The position numbers and the translations under genes are program-made. A stretch of DNA of 64,000 nucleotides from Bacillus sp. Xin1. Lineage in GTDB: Bacteria > Bacillota > Bacilli > Bacillales > Bacillaceae_G. The stretch covers positions 110,871 through 174,870 of the forward strand of contig NZ_JABUAE010000005.1 in the NCBI RefSeq assembly GCF_013314535.1, written 5' to 3'. Of this stretch, positions 52,681 through 60,653 are shown in pieces; the first letter of the stretch is position 1, and every line of letters starts with the position of its first letter. The notes under the pieces were generated by a model. The model was not told the DNA's origin and did no database searches. It worked only from the letters and a program-made list of their open reading frames with translations.

Positions 52681-52719
52681 AGAGATAAGGTTTCATCATT
52701 GTTTTGATCCCTTATCTCT
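52681..52719 (+). terminator. terminator of small-peptide unit 2
   Basis: AGAGATAAGG pairs with CCTTATCTCT across the same TGTTTTGAT-containing loop as unit 1; a T-rich tract follows. Confidence 0.7.
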
Positions 52720-52846
52720 CTTATTTTGTTACTCGATATATAAAATATATGTAGTTTCATTCCTAGTTCAATTTGAATTTTGTACATAACTAATTGCTTG
52801 ACTCCCCAACTGCACCCATGCCTGGTTCAAAGTTTCTGCGCCCTTT

Positions 52847-53671
52847 TTACTTCGTTAAATACGAATAAAATGCATCCGCATCTGTTTGAACCATAGGTAA
52901 AAAGACAAGTTCCTTTTCCTTTTTAGGCTGTTCCTTTTTTATTTTCTCTTTCAATTGTTGAATATTTAAATTTGCACTATCTATACCAAGCTCGTCTGCA
53001 ATTTGTATGACTTTCTGTTCATTTATTTCTTTTAGCACTTGGTAAATATCTTTACCATATAAATCAATATGCAGTTTTTTTGCTTCATCTTGAATTTTCC
53101 CTTCATATACCTCTTGCGCCAAATTTTCTATATCTTTCCCTTTTTGAGAAATACCTAGCTTTTCCGCTTCCTCCTTTACTTTCGTTCCATAAATCTCGGT
53201 CGCAATCTCATCTATTTCTTTTCCTTCTGTTGAAACCCCTAGTTTATCTGCTTCATCATTGATTTTAATTTTATTAATTTGCTTTATTAAATCCACAATA
53301 GATGCATGATCTATTTTTATTCCTAGATTCACTGCTTCTTGTTTTACTTTTGTTTCATAGATTTCTTCTGAAAGAGTCCCTACATCTTTTCCCTCAGTAG
53401 AAATCCCTAGCTGCTTCGCCTCTTGATCAACTTCTGTTTCATGAATTTCTTTTTCTAACGTAATTTGCTCTTTACCATCTGTTGCAATTCCTAGTTTCTT
53501 TGCTTTTTTCTCTGTCTGTGCCGCATGCATTTTCCCATCATTAAGTTGTTCTTTACTGCACTGAGCAAAATCAGTTTTTCCTTTTGACATTGTAGAAGGG
53601 GATGCCCCTCTCATTATACTTAAGCTCACCATTCCAATAACAAATAATGATGCTATCTTTTTCTTTTCCAA
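52847..53671 (-). CDS. secreted protein of seven 28-residue repeats
   Basis: This 274-residue protein has a signal peptide (about residues 1-23: MEKKK, then a hydrophobic run) and an unfolded stretch. Seven consecutive 28-residue repeats then fill about residues 52-247. The repeat pattern is K-x-x-x-E-A-x-x-L-G-I-S-T-E-G-K-D-I-x-x-L-x-x-E-I-Y-E-x. The A..LGI...GKD...L...I core resembles the helix-turn-helix of SAP or Rho-N-type motifs, here on an exported protein. A short tail ends DAFYSYLTK. It starts with TTG, 7 bp after GGGGAG. It shares its promoter type with the two-component operon upstream. I do not know the family. Confidence 0.8.
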   Translation of the reverse strand: MEKKKIASLFVIGMVSLSIMRGASPSTMSKGKTDFAQCSKEQLNDGKMHAAQTEKKAKKLGIATDGKEQITLEKEIHETEVDQEAKQLGISTEGKDVGTLSEEIYETKVKQEAVNLGIKIDHASIVDLIKQINKIKINDEADKLGVSTEGKEIDEIATEIYGTKVKEEAEKLGISQKGKDIENLAQEVYEGKIQDEAKKLHIDLYGKDIYQVLKEINEQKVIQIADELGIDSANLNIQQLKEKIKKEQPKKEKELVFLPMVQTDADAFYSYLTK

Positions 53672-53873
53672 ATTTCATCTCCCCTTTACATTTTGGACAT
53701 TGTAATTGCCTTCACTTGTTTTCTCTTCTATTTCCCCCACATTATCGTAGAAGATATGCTCAATTCATTTCTTATTAGAGTCATCTGTGAATACAACTAT
53801 CTAGCTATTCTTAACAAGAATGCACAGTGATTTCCTTTTCTCTCTTTTGCCCTTCTTATTCTGTGTAAACTCT

Positions 53874-53905
53874 ATTATGAAAAACATTTCTTAACTTTCC
53901 CTTAA
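53874..53905 (-). promoter_or_regulatory. TTAAG-N6-TTAAG promoter of the repeat-protein gene
   Basis: On the minus strand TTAAGGGAAAGTTAAG (53890-53905) lies exactly 10 bp upstream of CATAAT (53874-53879). The 11-bp direct repeat equals the NTTAAG-N5-NTTAAG form of CiaR sites. The flanking AAAT...TTTCATAATA is shared with the site at 56071. The leader to the TTG start is about 195 nt. Confidence 0.65.
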
Positions 53906-53936
53906 AAAAGACGACCTTGTAAAAACAAGATCGTCT
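53905..53936 (-). terminator. terminator of the CiaRH-like operon
   Basis: AGACGA-CTTGT pairs with ACAAG-TCGTCT with one mismatch around AAAA; TTTTTT follows on the minus strand. It abuts the promoter of the repeat-protein gene. Confidence 0.8.
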
Positions 53937-53945
53937 CTAAATTCT

Positions 53946-55208
53946 TTATACTCTTTGATTTTTAGGTAAAGTCACTTCAAAAGAAGCACCTTCATTTATT
54001 TTGCTCTCTACTTTTATTCTCCCATAATGCTTTTCTGCAATCCAATTCGCAATTGAAAGCCCTAATCCAGCACCTTCTGATTTCGCTCTTGCTTTATCTC
54101 CTTGATAAAAACGGTCAAACAACTTTGGAATATTTTCCTCTTTTATTCCAATTCCATTATCCTTTACTTGAATCATAATTGAACTATTTGTTTGCATACA
54201 TGCTACTTGGATTATTCCACCAACGTCAGTGTATTTCATCGCATTGTCTAACAAAATCACAATCATTTGATGAATTCGCTCCCGATCACCAATAAAAGAT
54301 ACTTGAGACTCGATTTCTAGTGTCATCTTTTTCTCTTGATATGCAGCAATTTCTGCATACGGCTCTACTACTTCCGTTAATAATTCATCTAATGCAAATT
54401 CCTTTTTATCCATTTCAATTTGATTCGAATCCGAACGAGCTAATAATAATAAATTAGCAACGAGCTTTGATAACCTTCTACACTCCTTGGAAATTGTAGA
54501 AATATCAATTGCCTTTTCCTCTATCGTGGCGGAAGGAGACTGAAATAGTACATCTGTTTTCGATTGAATAACCGCTAGTGGCGTTCGTAATTCATGGGAT
54601 GCATCGGAAACAAACTGTTGCTGCTTTTCCCAAGAATTGTGAATTGGTACAAGAGCTCTTCCAGCTAAGAAAAATCCCATCCCAATTGCGCATAAACTTC
54701 CTACACTACACCCCACTATAAGAATTAGCAATAACGTATGCAACATATCCCTTTCTGCCGTTGTATCGCGTACAAATTGAACTGTCATTTGTCCAAATTC
54801 AGTATTACGCTGAAAAGCCAACGCTCGAAAACTCTTCCCTTTAATTTCAATATTCTGAAAACCTTCTAATTGTTCTGGAAAAAACGCTAATGGATTTTCT
54901 TCAAAAACAGGATCAATAAATTTAGGATTCTTATCTATTAAGGCTACTTTTTTTCCATGCCATAACAGTACAGTAATCCTCGGATCTCCAATACGGATAT
55001 CCTTAACGGATCCTTTTGGATTAGACTTAGAATGTTTCTTCTCTTTTGCTTTAAACATCTCTAGCGAATTATCTACTCCACTATAAATGCGATTATATGT
55101 ATAGCCATAGATAATGCTCCCTAGAACTCCAATTAATATAATAAACACTAATGAATTTAAAATTGTAAGACGAATGCGTGTTTTTTGAAACATACTTCCC
55201 CTCTTCAT
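53946..55208 (-). CDS. sensor histidine kinase (CiaH-like position)
   Basis: This 420-residue kinase has two membrane helices (about residues 10-33 and 175-198) and an extracytoplasmic sensor of about 140 residues. HisKA follows with His in VSDASHELRTPLAVIQSKTDVLF, and HATPase with LLDNAMKYT, DNGIGI and GAGLGLSIANWIAEKHYG. No clear HAMP domain is present. The first ATG overlaps the regulator stop by 4 bp; a second ATG (55193) has AGAGG upstream and could be the true start. It forms an operon with the regulator. Confidence 0.87.
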   Translation of the reverse strand: MKRGSMFQKTRIRLTILNSLVFIILIGVLGSIIYGYTYNRIYSGVDNSLEMFKAKEKKHSKSNPKGSVKDIRIGDPRITVLLWHGKKVALIDKNPKFIDPVFEENPLAFFPEQLEGFQNIEIKGKSFRALAFQRNTEFGQMTVQFVRDTTAERDMLHTLLLILIVGCSVGSLCAIGMGFFLAGRALVPIHNSWEKQQQFVSDASHELRTPLAVIQSKTDVLFQSPSATIEEKAIDISTISKECRRLSKLVANLLLLARSDSNQIEMDKKEFALDELLTEVVEPYAEIAAYQEKKMTLEIESQVSFIGDRERIHQMIVILLDNAMKYTDVGGIIQVACMQTNSSIMIQVKDNGIGIKEENIPKLFDRFYQGDKARAKSEGAGLGLSIANWIAEKHYGRIKVESKINEGASFEVTLPKNQRV

Positions 55209-55876
55209 TGTTCTTTTAATATATATCCAATTCCGCGAACGGTTTGAATATCTTTTTGATAGCCAAATGGCTCTAATTTTTTTCGTAAATGATGAACATA
55301 CACTTCAACAATAGCTACCGTTGTATCCGAATCAAATCCCCATATACGATCAAAAATTTGCTCACGCATTAAAATTTTCCCACTGTTTTGAATAAGATAT
55401 TCTAAAAGTTCATATTGCTTTAATGTTAATTTCATTGCTTCTCCATCTACTTGAATGTCTTTGTCTTTTCCAAACAATTCAATCCCGCGATACTGAATCG
55501 TCTGTTTTGTTGTTAAACTACCACTTCTTCGTAATAAGGCACGAATTCTTGCTTTTAACTCAGGTGCTTGAAATGGTTTTATTAAATAATCATCTCCACC
55601 AAAATCTAATCCTTTCACACGGTCCTCCAAAGAATCTTTAGCAGTCAAAAATAAAACAGGTGTTTCAATTTTTTCGTTCCGTATTCTTTGAATTACTTCA
55701 AACCCATCCATCCCTGGCAACATTACATCAAGAAGAATCGCATCATAAATATTTTGCAGTGCCAAAAATAATCCGTCTTCTCCATTCATCGCTGTATCAA
55801 TTTCAAACTCATCAAGTAAAATTTGTGTAATTGATTCTAATAAAGGTGCATTATCTTCTACAACTAATAAGCGCAT
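55205..55876 (-). CDS. OmpR/PhoB-family response regulator (CiaR-like)
   Basis: This 223-residue regulator has a receiver domain starting MRLLVVEDNAPLLESI, with phospho-acceptor Asp in AILLDVMLPGMDGFE near residue 51 and Lys in YLIKPFQAPE, and a winged helix ending TVRGIGYIL. The ATG at 55876 follows AAAGGTGG. Two TTAAG-N6-TTAAG promoters, one in front of this operon and one in front of the neighbouring repeat-protein gene, suggest autoregulation and a shared regulon. The name is by site type and architecture only. Confidence 0.87.
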   Translation of the reverse strand: MRLLVVEDNAPLLESITQILLDEFEIDTAMNGEDGLFLALQNIYDAILLDVMLPGMDGFEVIQRIRNEKIETPVLFLTAKDSLEDRVKGLDFGGDDYLIKPFQAPELKARIRALLRRSGSLTTKQTIQYRGIELFGKDKDIQVDGEAMKLTLKQYELLEYLIQNSGKILMREQIFDRIWGFDSDTTVAIVEVYVHHLRKKLEPFGYQKDIQTVRGIGYILKEQ

Positions 55877-56070
55877 ATCACTTTCCCACCTTTCATCCAA
55901 CATAAAAATCTTTTCTATTCACCTATATTCATTTTCATAATAACAAAAAAAGAGCACTCGACATACTTGTCCGTCTTGTGTACGAATCCATTCGACTTAT
56001 ATATCTTTTTCTATCTAGATTCTTCATTCCCTTAATAATTTCACTATTTATCGTTCTGCATATGGGCTTT

Positions 56071-56102
56071 ATTATGAAATTTATTTCTTAACTTCCCCTT
56101 AA
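56071..56102 (-). promoter_or_regulatory. TTAAG-N6-TTAAG promoter of the CiaRH-like operon
   Basis: On the minus strand TTAAGGGGAAGTTAAG (56087-56102) lies exactly 10 bp upstream of CATAAT (56071-56076), with the same flanks as the site at 53874. The leader to the ATG at 55876 is about 185 nt. Confidence 0.65.
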
Positions 56103-56135
56103 TAAAAAAGCATTAAAAACATACAAATTGTATTC

Positions 56136-56199
56136 TTACAACACTGTAATCCTCATGTCATCTAATTCGATAGTTACAATACTTGCTGCTCGTTATACT
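56136..56199 (+). promoter_or_regulatory. TTACA-N4-TGTAA promoter, unit 3
   Basis: TTACAACACTGTAA (56136-56149) keeps both arms with one changed centre base. ATGTCAT follows at the same register, and TATACT (56194-56199) lies exactly 44 bp after the box. Confidence 0.7.
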
Positions 56200-56240
56200 T
56201 AAAGTAAGAAATGAGACAATAAACAAAGGAGAGATAAGAG

Positions 56241-56324
56241 ATGAAAAAAATGATTGAAGTTGTAGTAGCGGTGATAGAGGTTTTCGTAAATGGGAAACAA
56301 GTTGCAATGGAGTTAAATCGATAA
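56241..56324 (+). CDS. 27-aa peptide, small-peptide family member 3
   Basis: The ATG follows CAAAGGAGAG. The product starts MKKMIEVVVAVIEVF, keeps VNGKQ and ends ELNR. Against member 1, seven of twelve changed codons are synonymous and the rest conservative apart from A-to-I. Identical length and reading frame over this much nucleotide change is strong evidence that the peptide is translated and selected. Function unknown. Confidence 0.75.
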   Translation: MKKMIEVVVAVIEVFVNGKQVAMELNR

Positions 56325-56364
56325 TGAATCGCAGTAATGATTTCACAAATTATGTAAACAAATA

Positions 56365-56411
56365 AAAGAGATAAGGTTTGATCTTTGTTTTGATCCCTTA
56401 TCTCTTTTTAT
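56365..56411 (+). terminator. terminator of small-peptide unit 3
   Basis: AAAGAGATAAGG pairs with CCTTATCTCTTT around the conserved TGTTTTGAT loop and ends in TTTT. It also abuts the end of the convergent phosphatase gene. Confidence 0.75.
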
Positions 56412-56412
56412 A

Positions 56413-57120
56413 TTATTCTTTCACTACATATACATTTTGACTTGGTAATTCTAAACAGTTTAACTGGCCACCATATACAGCTCCCCCATCGATTCCGATA
56501 ATTCGATTACTTCCAAAATACACATTACAATTCTCCTCGTCGCCATGGAGTGTTTTGGTTTCTGTATGCCCAAATACAACAGTTTTTTCACCATTGTATC
56601 CATGATGAAACTCATTCCGTATCCACATTAACGTGTATGGCTCAGATTCAGCAACTGGTTTTGTTGGTTCTACACCTGCATGAACAAATATGTAATCGTC
56701 TGTTTCAATATAATGATCTAGTTCTTGTATAAACTTTAAATGTTTTTCTAATATATCAGACTTTAAAACTGGTTTTTTAAATACTTCTTTATTTATAGCA
56801 ATATCGCTCTCTGAAAAACCATAGCTATATAACGTTTTATTCCCGCCATTTCTCTTCACCCAATGATTCCACGATCTTTCTTCATTAGTCGTTAATGCTT
56901 TAATCATCATATCTTCATGATTCCCTTTTAAAACAAAAGCACCTTCTTCTTTTAATTGCATCACTTTTTCAATTACAGCCTTTGCACTCGACCCACGATC
57001 TACATAATCCCCCATTAAAATTAATTGATCCTCTTTCGCATTGTATTTTGCCTCTACTAACAGCTTTTCAAACTTCTCCATTTCTCCATGAATATCACTT
57101 ATCACAAGAATTCGTTTCAT
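56413..57120 (-). CDS. calcineurin-like metallophosphatase (PrpE/ApaH type)
   Basis: This 235-residue metallophosphoesterase has the full motif set: SDIHGEM (DxH, residues 8-14), GDYVDRG, GNHEDM, then VFVHAGVEP and GHTETK. This is the bacterial serine/threonine phosphatase group that includes PrpE and diadenosine tetraphosphatases. Likely substrates are phosphoproteins or dinucleoside polyphosphates; the sequence does not decide. AAGGGGAA precedes the ATG. It is transcribed alone. Confidence 0.87.
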   Translation of the reverse strand: MKRILVISDIHGEMEKFEKLLVEAKYNAKEDQLILMGDYVDRGSSAKAVIEKVMQLKEEGAFVLKGNHEDMMIKALTTNEERSWNHWVKRNGGNKTLYSYGFSESDIAINKEVFKKPVLKSDILEKHLKFIQELDHYIETDDYIFVHAGVEPTKPVAESEPYTLMWIRNEFHHGYNGEKTVVFGHTETKTLHGDEENCNVYFGSNRIIGIDGGAVYGGQLNCLELPSQNVYVVKE

Positions 57121-57203
57121 ATATTCCCCTTCTTTCTAGAGTAAAATTCACCCTTTTGAATCTGCACCGAAACATTTCCAACTGCTATTTCCTTTGAATC
57201 TTC

Positions 57204-57341
57204 ATAAAGTGAAACTTTAATCAGTGGGGGTTTTCCTCATCCCCCACTAATTATTAGTTGAACCAATCGGGCCTTTACGGGCAGTTTATCTCCCACCGAA
57301 TTTTGAGGTGGGAGTATTACTGACCGTTAGTGCGGGATAAA
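57204..57341. repeat. bcr1-like repeat (138 bp)
   Basis: Starts ATAAA-GTGAAACTTTAATC and ends GTGCGGG-ATAAA. It closely resembles the copy at 12085-12241 but lacks about 20 bp in the second arm. It lies in the 407-bp gap between the phosphatase gene and the biosynthetic operon. The remaining 57342-57527 is very AT-rich and should hold the operon promoter, which I cannot place with certainty. Confidence 0.8.
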
Positions 57342-57527
57342 TTTTCGATACATCTCTTAAGGATAAATTCCGTACTATCTTTTCTTACAACCCCATAAAT
57401 TAATATGAAGATAATTTATAAAAATACTAAATTTCACAAAAAACTTTTTTCCCTATTTTTTCTATAATAATAATATATATATGATAGAATTTTATAAATT
57501 TATAATAAGATTAAGAGGCGATATGGG

Positions 57528-58517
57528 ATGAAAAGATATATTAAAATAAAAGGTATTGGTGTATATGTTCCAAAACGAAAAGTAGATTCTTTTGAAATAG
57601 ATCGTATGTTAGGTGCCCAAGAAGGCTGGACATTAAAAAAAGCTGGAGTGAAAACACGATACTTTGTTGATGATGAAACATCTTCTTATATGGGAGCTGA
57701 AGCTGCTAAAAAAGCTATAGCAGATGCTAATCTAACATGGGACGATATCGATTGTATCATCTGCGGAAGTGGAACAATCCAGCAGGCAATCCCTTCTACT
57801 GCATCACTTATTCAAGAACAACTTGGACTACAGCATTCTGGTATTCCATGTTTTGATATCAACTCAACATGCTTAAGCTTCGTAACAGCACTTGATACAA
57901 TTTCTTACGCAGTTGAATGCGGGAGATACAAAAATGTTGTCATCATTTCTTCTGAAATTTCTTCTGTAGGATTAAATTGGGGACAAAATGAAAGTAGTAT
58001 TTTATTCGGCGATGGTGCAGCAGCTGTTGTGGTAACAAAAAGTGATCACACTTCTTCTATTATTGCTTCCCATATGGAAACGTATAGCTCTGGTGCGCAT
58101 CTATCAGAAATTCGCGGCGGTGGAACAATGATTCATCCTAGAGAATATAGTGAAGAACGAAAAGAAGACTTCTTGTTCGATATGAATGGCAGAGCTATTT
58201 TCAAATTGTCTTCTAAATATATGTTAAATTTTATCGAGAAACTACTTATACATACTGGTTATTCCCTAGATGATATTGATTTAATTATTCCTCATCAAGC
58301 AAGTGGACCAGCTATGAAGCTGATTCGTAAAAAATTAGGGGTCGATGAGGATCGCTTTATGACTATTTTTGAAGACTACGGGAATATGATTTCTGCATCT
58401 ATTCCGGTCGCTCTTTTCGAAGCAATTAAACAAAACAAAGTGCAGCGCGGAGATAAAATATTGTTACTGGGTACGTCTGCAGGGCTTTCTATTGGAGGCA
58501 TTCTTCTTGAGTACTAA
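57528..58517 (+). CDS. ketoacyl-ACP synthase III family enzyme
   Basis: This 329-residue thiolase-fold condensing enzyme has the catalytic triad of FabH-type enzymes: Cys in DINSTCLSFVTAL (near residue 114), His in IPHQASGPAMKL (near 251) and Asn in DYGNMISASIP (near 284). The FabH-like GDGAAAVVV segment is also present. It may condense two acyl units, or an acyl-CoA with an ACP-bound extender. Its position as first gene of a six-gene operon, not next to fab genes, argues for secondary metabolism rather than fatty-acid initiation. Confidence 0.87.
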   Translation: MKRYIKIKGIGVYVPKRKVDSFEIDRMLGAQEGWTLKKAGVKTRYFVDDETSSYMGAEAAKKAIADANLTWDDIDCIICGSGTIQQAIPSTASLIQEQLGLQHSGIPCFDINSTCLSFVTALDTISYAVECGRYKNVVIISSEISSVGLNWGQNESSILFGDGAAAVVVTKSDHTSSIIASHMETYSSGAHLSEIRGGGTMIHPREYSEERKEDFLFDMNGRAIFKLSSKYMLNFIEKLLIHTGYSLDDIDLIIPHQASGPAMKLIRKKLGVDEDRFMTIFEDYGNMISASIPVALFEAIKQNKVQRGDKILLLGTSAGLSIGGILLEY

Positions 58518-59667
58518 GAAAACAGTATTAATTACAGGGGCACGCGCACCAGCAGCATTACATTTATGCAGATTGTTCAAGAAAAGCGGACATACCGTCA
58601 TTATTGCAGATAGTATTTCCTATCCATTAAGTAAAGCTTCAACGAACATTGATTATTTTTATGAAATTCCTTCTCCAAAATGGAACACAAATGAGAGTAT
58701 TGATGCACTACAATCAATTATTCAAAAACATGATGTCGATTTACTTATCCCTACTTGTGAAGAAGTATTTTATATATCTAGGTATAAAGAAAAATTAAGC
58801 CGATTTTGCCATGTATTAGTAGACGAATTTCATAAACTTTCATTACTTCATAATAAGTGGGAATTTATTCAGTTCGTAACGAATTTAGGCTGGCAAGTTC
58901 CTGCAACGTATAAAACAAATAACGAACAAGCCATACAGGCAATGATTCACCAAACATCGGCCACTACTCCTTTTGTACTAAAGCCAATTTTCTCTCGTTT
59001 TTCTGACAAAGTGGCGTTTATTACAAAAGAAGATGTTGAAAAGGGCATCATGGTGGACAAGCCAAATTATATCATCCAAGAGTTTATACAAGGAACACAG
59101 CATTGCTCCTACAGTATTGTACAATCTGGAAAAGTGTTAGCTCACTCTGTCTATAAAACAGAATTCACGGCGGGTTTAGGCGCTACCATTGCGTTTGAGC
59201 ATATTAATCTCCCAAAAATTGACGAGTTTGTTGGGCATATCGTAAAGGAGCTAAATTTCTCTGGGCAAATTGCCTTTGATTTTATCATTACAGAGGACGG
59301 AGATGCTATTCCGATTGAATGTAATCCACGTACTACAAGTGGGTTACATTTATTCGATGAGGAAATATTATCAGCTTTTTTTGATACAAAGGTGAACCAT
59401 ACGCTAATTCCCAAACCAAATTCGGAGTGTGCAATTCGATTAGCAATGCTTTTATATGGACCTCCTTATTTAAAAAGCAAACAAACACGTAAGCAATGGC
59501 TGAAAGTTCTATGTTCCTATCCAGATATCATTTATAGTCACTCTGATTGGAAACCATTTTTTTATCAGTTTTATAGCATGTATAAATTATGGCGTGAAAG
59601 TGATAAAAATGAACGGACTATTTTGGAGCAAACAACATATGACATATCATGGGACGGTGAAAATTGA
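58507..59667 (+). CDS. ATP-grasp ligase
   Basis: This 386-residue ATP-grasp enzyme opens with a Rossmann-like segment, VLITGARAPAALHLCRLFKKSGHTVIIADS, as in carbamoyl-phosphate synthase-like ligases. The ATP-grasp core has FVLKPIFSRFSDKV, YIIQEFIQGTQHCSYSIV and the metal-binding IAFDFIITEDGDAIPIECNPRTTSGLH. Such enzymes activate a carboxylate as acyl phosphate and join it to an amine or other nucleophile. The start is most likely the TTG at 58507, 8 bp after GGAGG, overlapping the KASIII gene by 11 bp. Confidence 0.85.
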   Translation: MSTKKTVLITGARAPAALHLCRLFKKSGHTVIIADSISYPLSKASTNIDYFYEIPSPKWNTNESIDALQSIIQKHDVDLLIPTCEEVFYISRYKEKLSRFCHVLVDEFHKLSLLHNKWEFIQFVTNLGWQVPATYKTNNEQAIQAMIHQTSATTPFVLKPIFSRFSDKVAFITKEDVEKGIMVDKPNYIIQEFIQGTQHCSYSIVQSGKVLAHSVYKTEFTAGLGATIAFEHINLPKIDEFVGHIVKELNFSGQIAFDFIITEDGDAIPIECNPRTTSGLHLFDEEILSAFFDTKVNHTLIPKPNSECAIRLAMLLYGPPYLKSKQTRKQWLKVLCSYPDIIYSHSDWKPFFYQFYSMYKLWRESDKNERTILEQTTYDISWDGEN

Positions 59668-60653
59668 TGAGAATGCTAGTAACTGGTGGAACTGGTTTTC
59701 TAGGACAAAAACTTGCTTTTCGATTAGCGAGTATAGGCTATGAAGTAACAGCAACCGGGAGAAATAAAACAACTGGCAAATTATTAGAACAAAATGGCAT
59801 TGAATTTGTACATTGTCCTCTTGAAGATAGACATCGTGTTCTACAAGTTTGTAAAGATAAAGATTATATCTTTCATAGCGGCGCCCTTTCTTCTCCTTGG
59901 GGCAAATACAAAGATTTTTACAACGCGAATGTGTTAGGAACAAGGCATATTATTGAAGGAAGTCAAAAGTCTGGCATAAAACGCCTTATCCATGTATCGA
60001 CACCGAGTATTTATTTCTATTATGATGAGCGACAAGATGTAGTCGAAAACGCAAAACTTCCTGATACATTTGTAAACCATTATGCAAAAACAAAATATAT
60101 GGCGGAACAAGCTATTGATCAAGCGTTCAATCATGGTTTACCAGTTATCACGATACGTCCACGTGCTTTATTTGGTCCAGGAGATAACGCTATTCTTCCA
60201 CGCCTTATTAAAGTATGTGAAAAAGGCGCCCTACCAAGAATCGGTACAAAAGATGTACTTATCGATATTACATATGTCGAGAATGTTGTAGATGCCCTGC
60301 TTCTTTGTATGCATTCACCTAAACATACATTAGGCCAAAAATACAATATAACAAATGGGGAACGTGTAAATTTATATGAAGTCATTGAAAATGTAATGAA
60401 ATGCCTTGGCAAGGAGGTACAATATAAAAAAACTTCCTACAAAACTGCTTTTACAATTGCCGCGATACTAGAGGGGATTTCAAAAACTATCTTATTTGGA
60501 AAAGAACCTATTCTCACAAAATATACTGTTAGTGTACTTTCAAAAAGCCAGACTTTAAGTATTGATAAAGCTCAAAGAGAACTAGGCTATATTCCAAATA
60601 TTAGCATAGAAGAAGGAATCACAAAATTTGTGGAATGGTGGGAAACACAATGA
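59667..60653 (+). CDS. NAD-dependent epimerase/3-beta-hydroxysteroid dehydrogenase-like reductase
   Basis: This 328-residue extended short-chain dehydrogenase has the NAD motif MLVTGGTGFLGQKLAFRLA and the catalytic region with Ser-Thr in HVSTPSIYF and YAKTKYMAEQ (YxxxK). It resembles OleD-type and 3-beta-HSD-like reductases acting on beta-keto acyl chains as much as sugar epimerases. The ATG overlaps the upstream stop (TGATG). Reduction of a keto group formed by the KASIII enzyme is a natural guess. Confidence 0.85.
   Translation: MRMLVTGGTGFLGQKLAFRLASIGYEVTATGRNKTTGKLLEQNGIEFVHCPLEDRHRVLQVCKDKDYIFHSGALSSPWGKYKDFYNANVLGTRHIIEGSQKSGIKRLIHVSTPSIYFYYDERQDVVENAKLPDTFVNHYAKTKYMAEQAIDQAFNHGLPVITIRPRALFGPGDNAILPRLIKVCEKGALPRIGTKDVLIDITYVENVVDALLLCMHSPKHTLGQKYNITNGERVNLYEVIENVMKCLGKEVQYKKTSYKTAFTIAAILEGISKTILFGKEPILTKYTVSVLSKSQTLSIDKAQRELGYIPNISIEEGITKFVEWWETQ

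Larger units (their letters stand above)
52450..52719 (+). repeat. small-peptide transcription unit 2
   Basis: Second copy of the ~270-bp unit, about 90% like unit 1 from box to stop codon. It occupies most of the 540-bp gap 52307-52846 and points towards the convergent repeat-protein gene. The rest of the gap is AT-rich without features. Confidence 0.75.
56136..56411 (+). repeat. small-peptide transcription unit 3
   Basis: Third and most diverged full copy, reading away from the CiaRH-like operon. It fills the right half of the 536-bp gap 55877-56412; the left half is the ~185-nt leader and promoter of the two-component operon. Promoter, gene and terminator are conserved while the spacer after the stop codon is unlike units 1 and 2. 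Confidence 0.75.
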
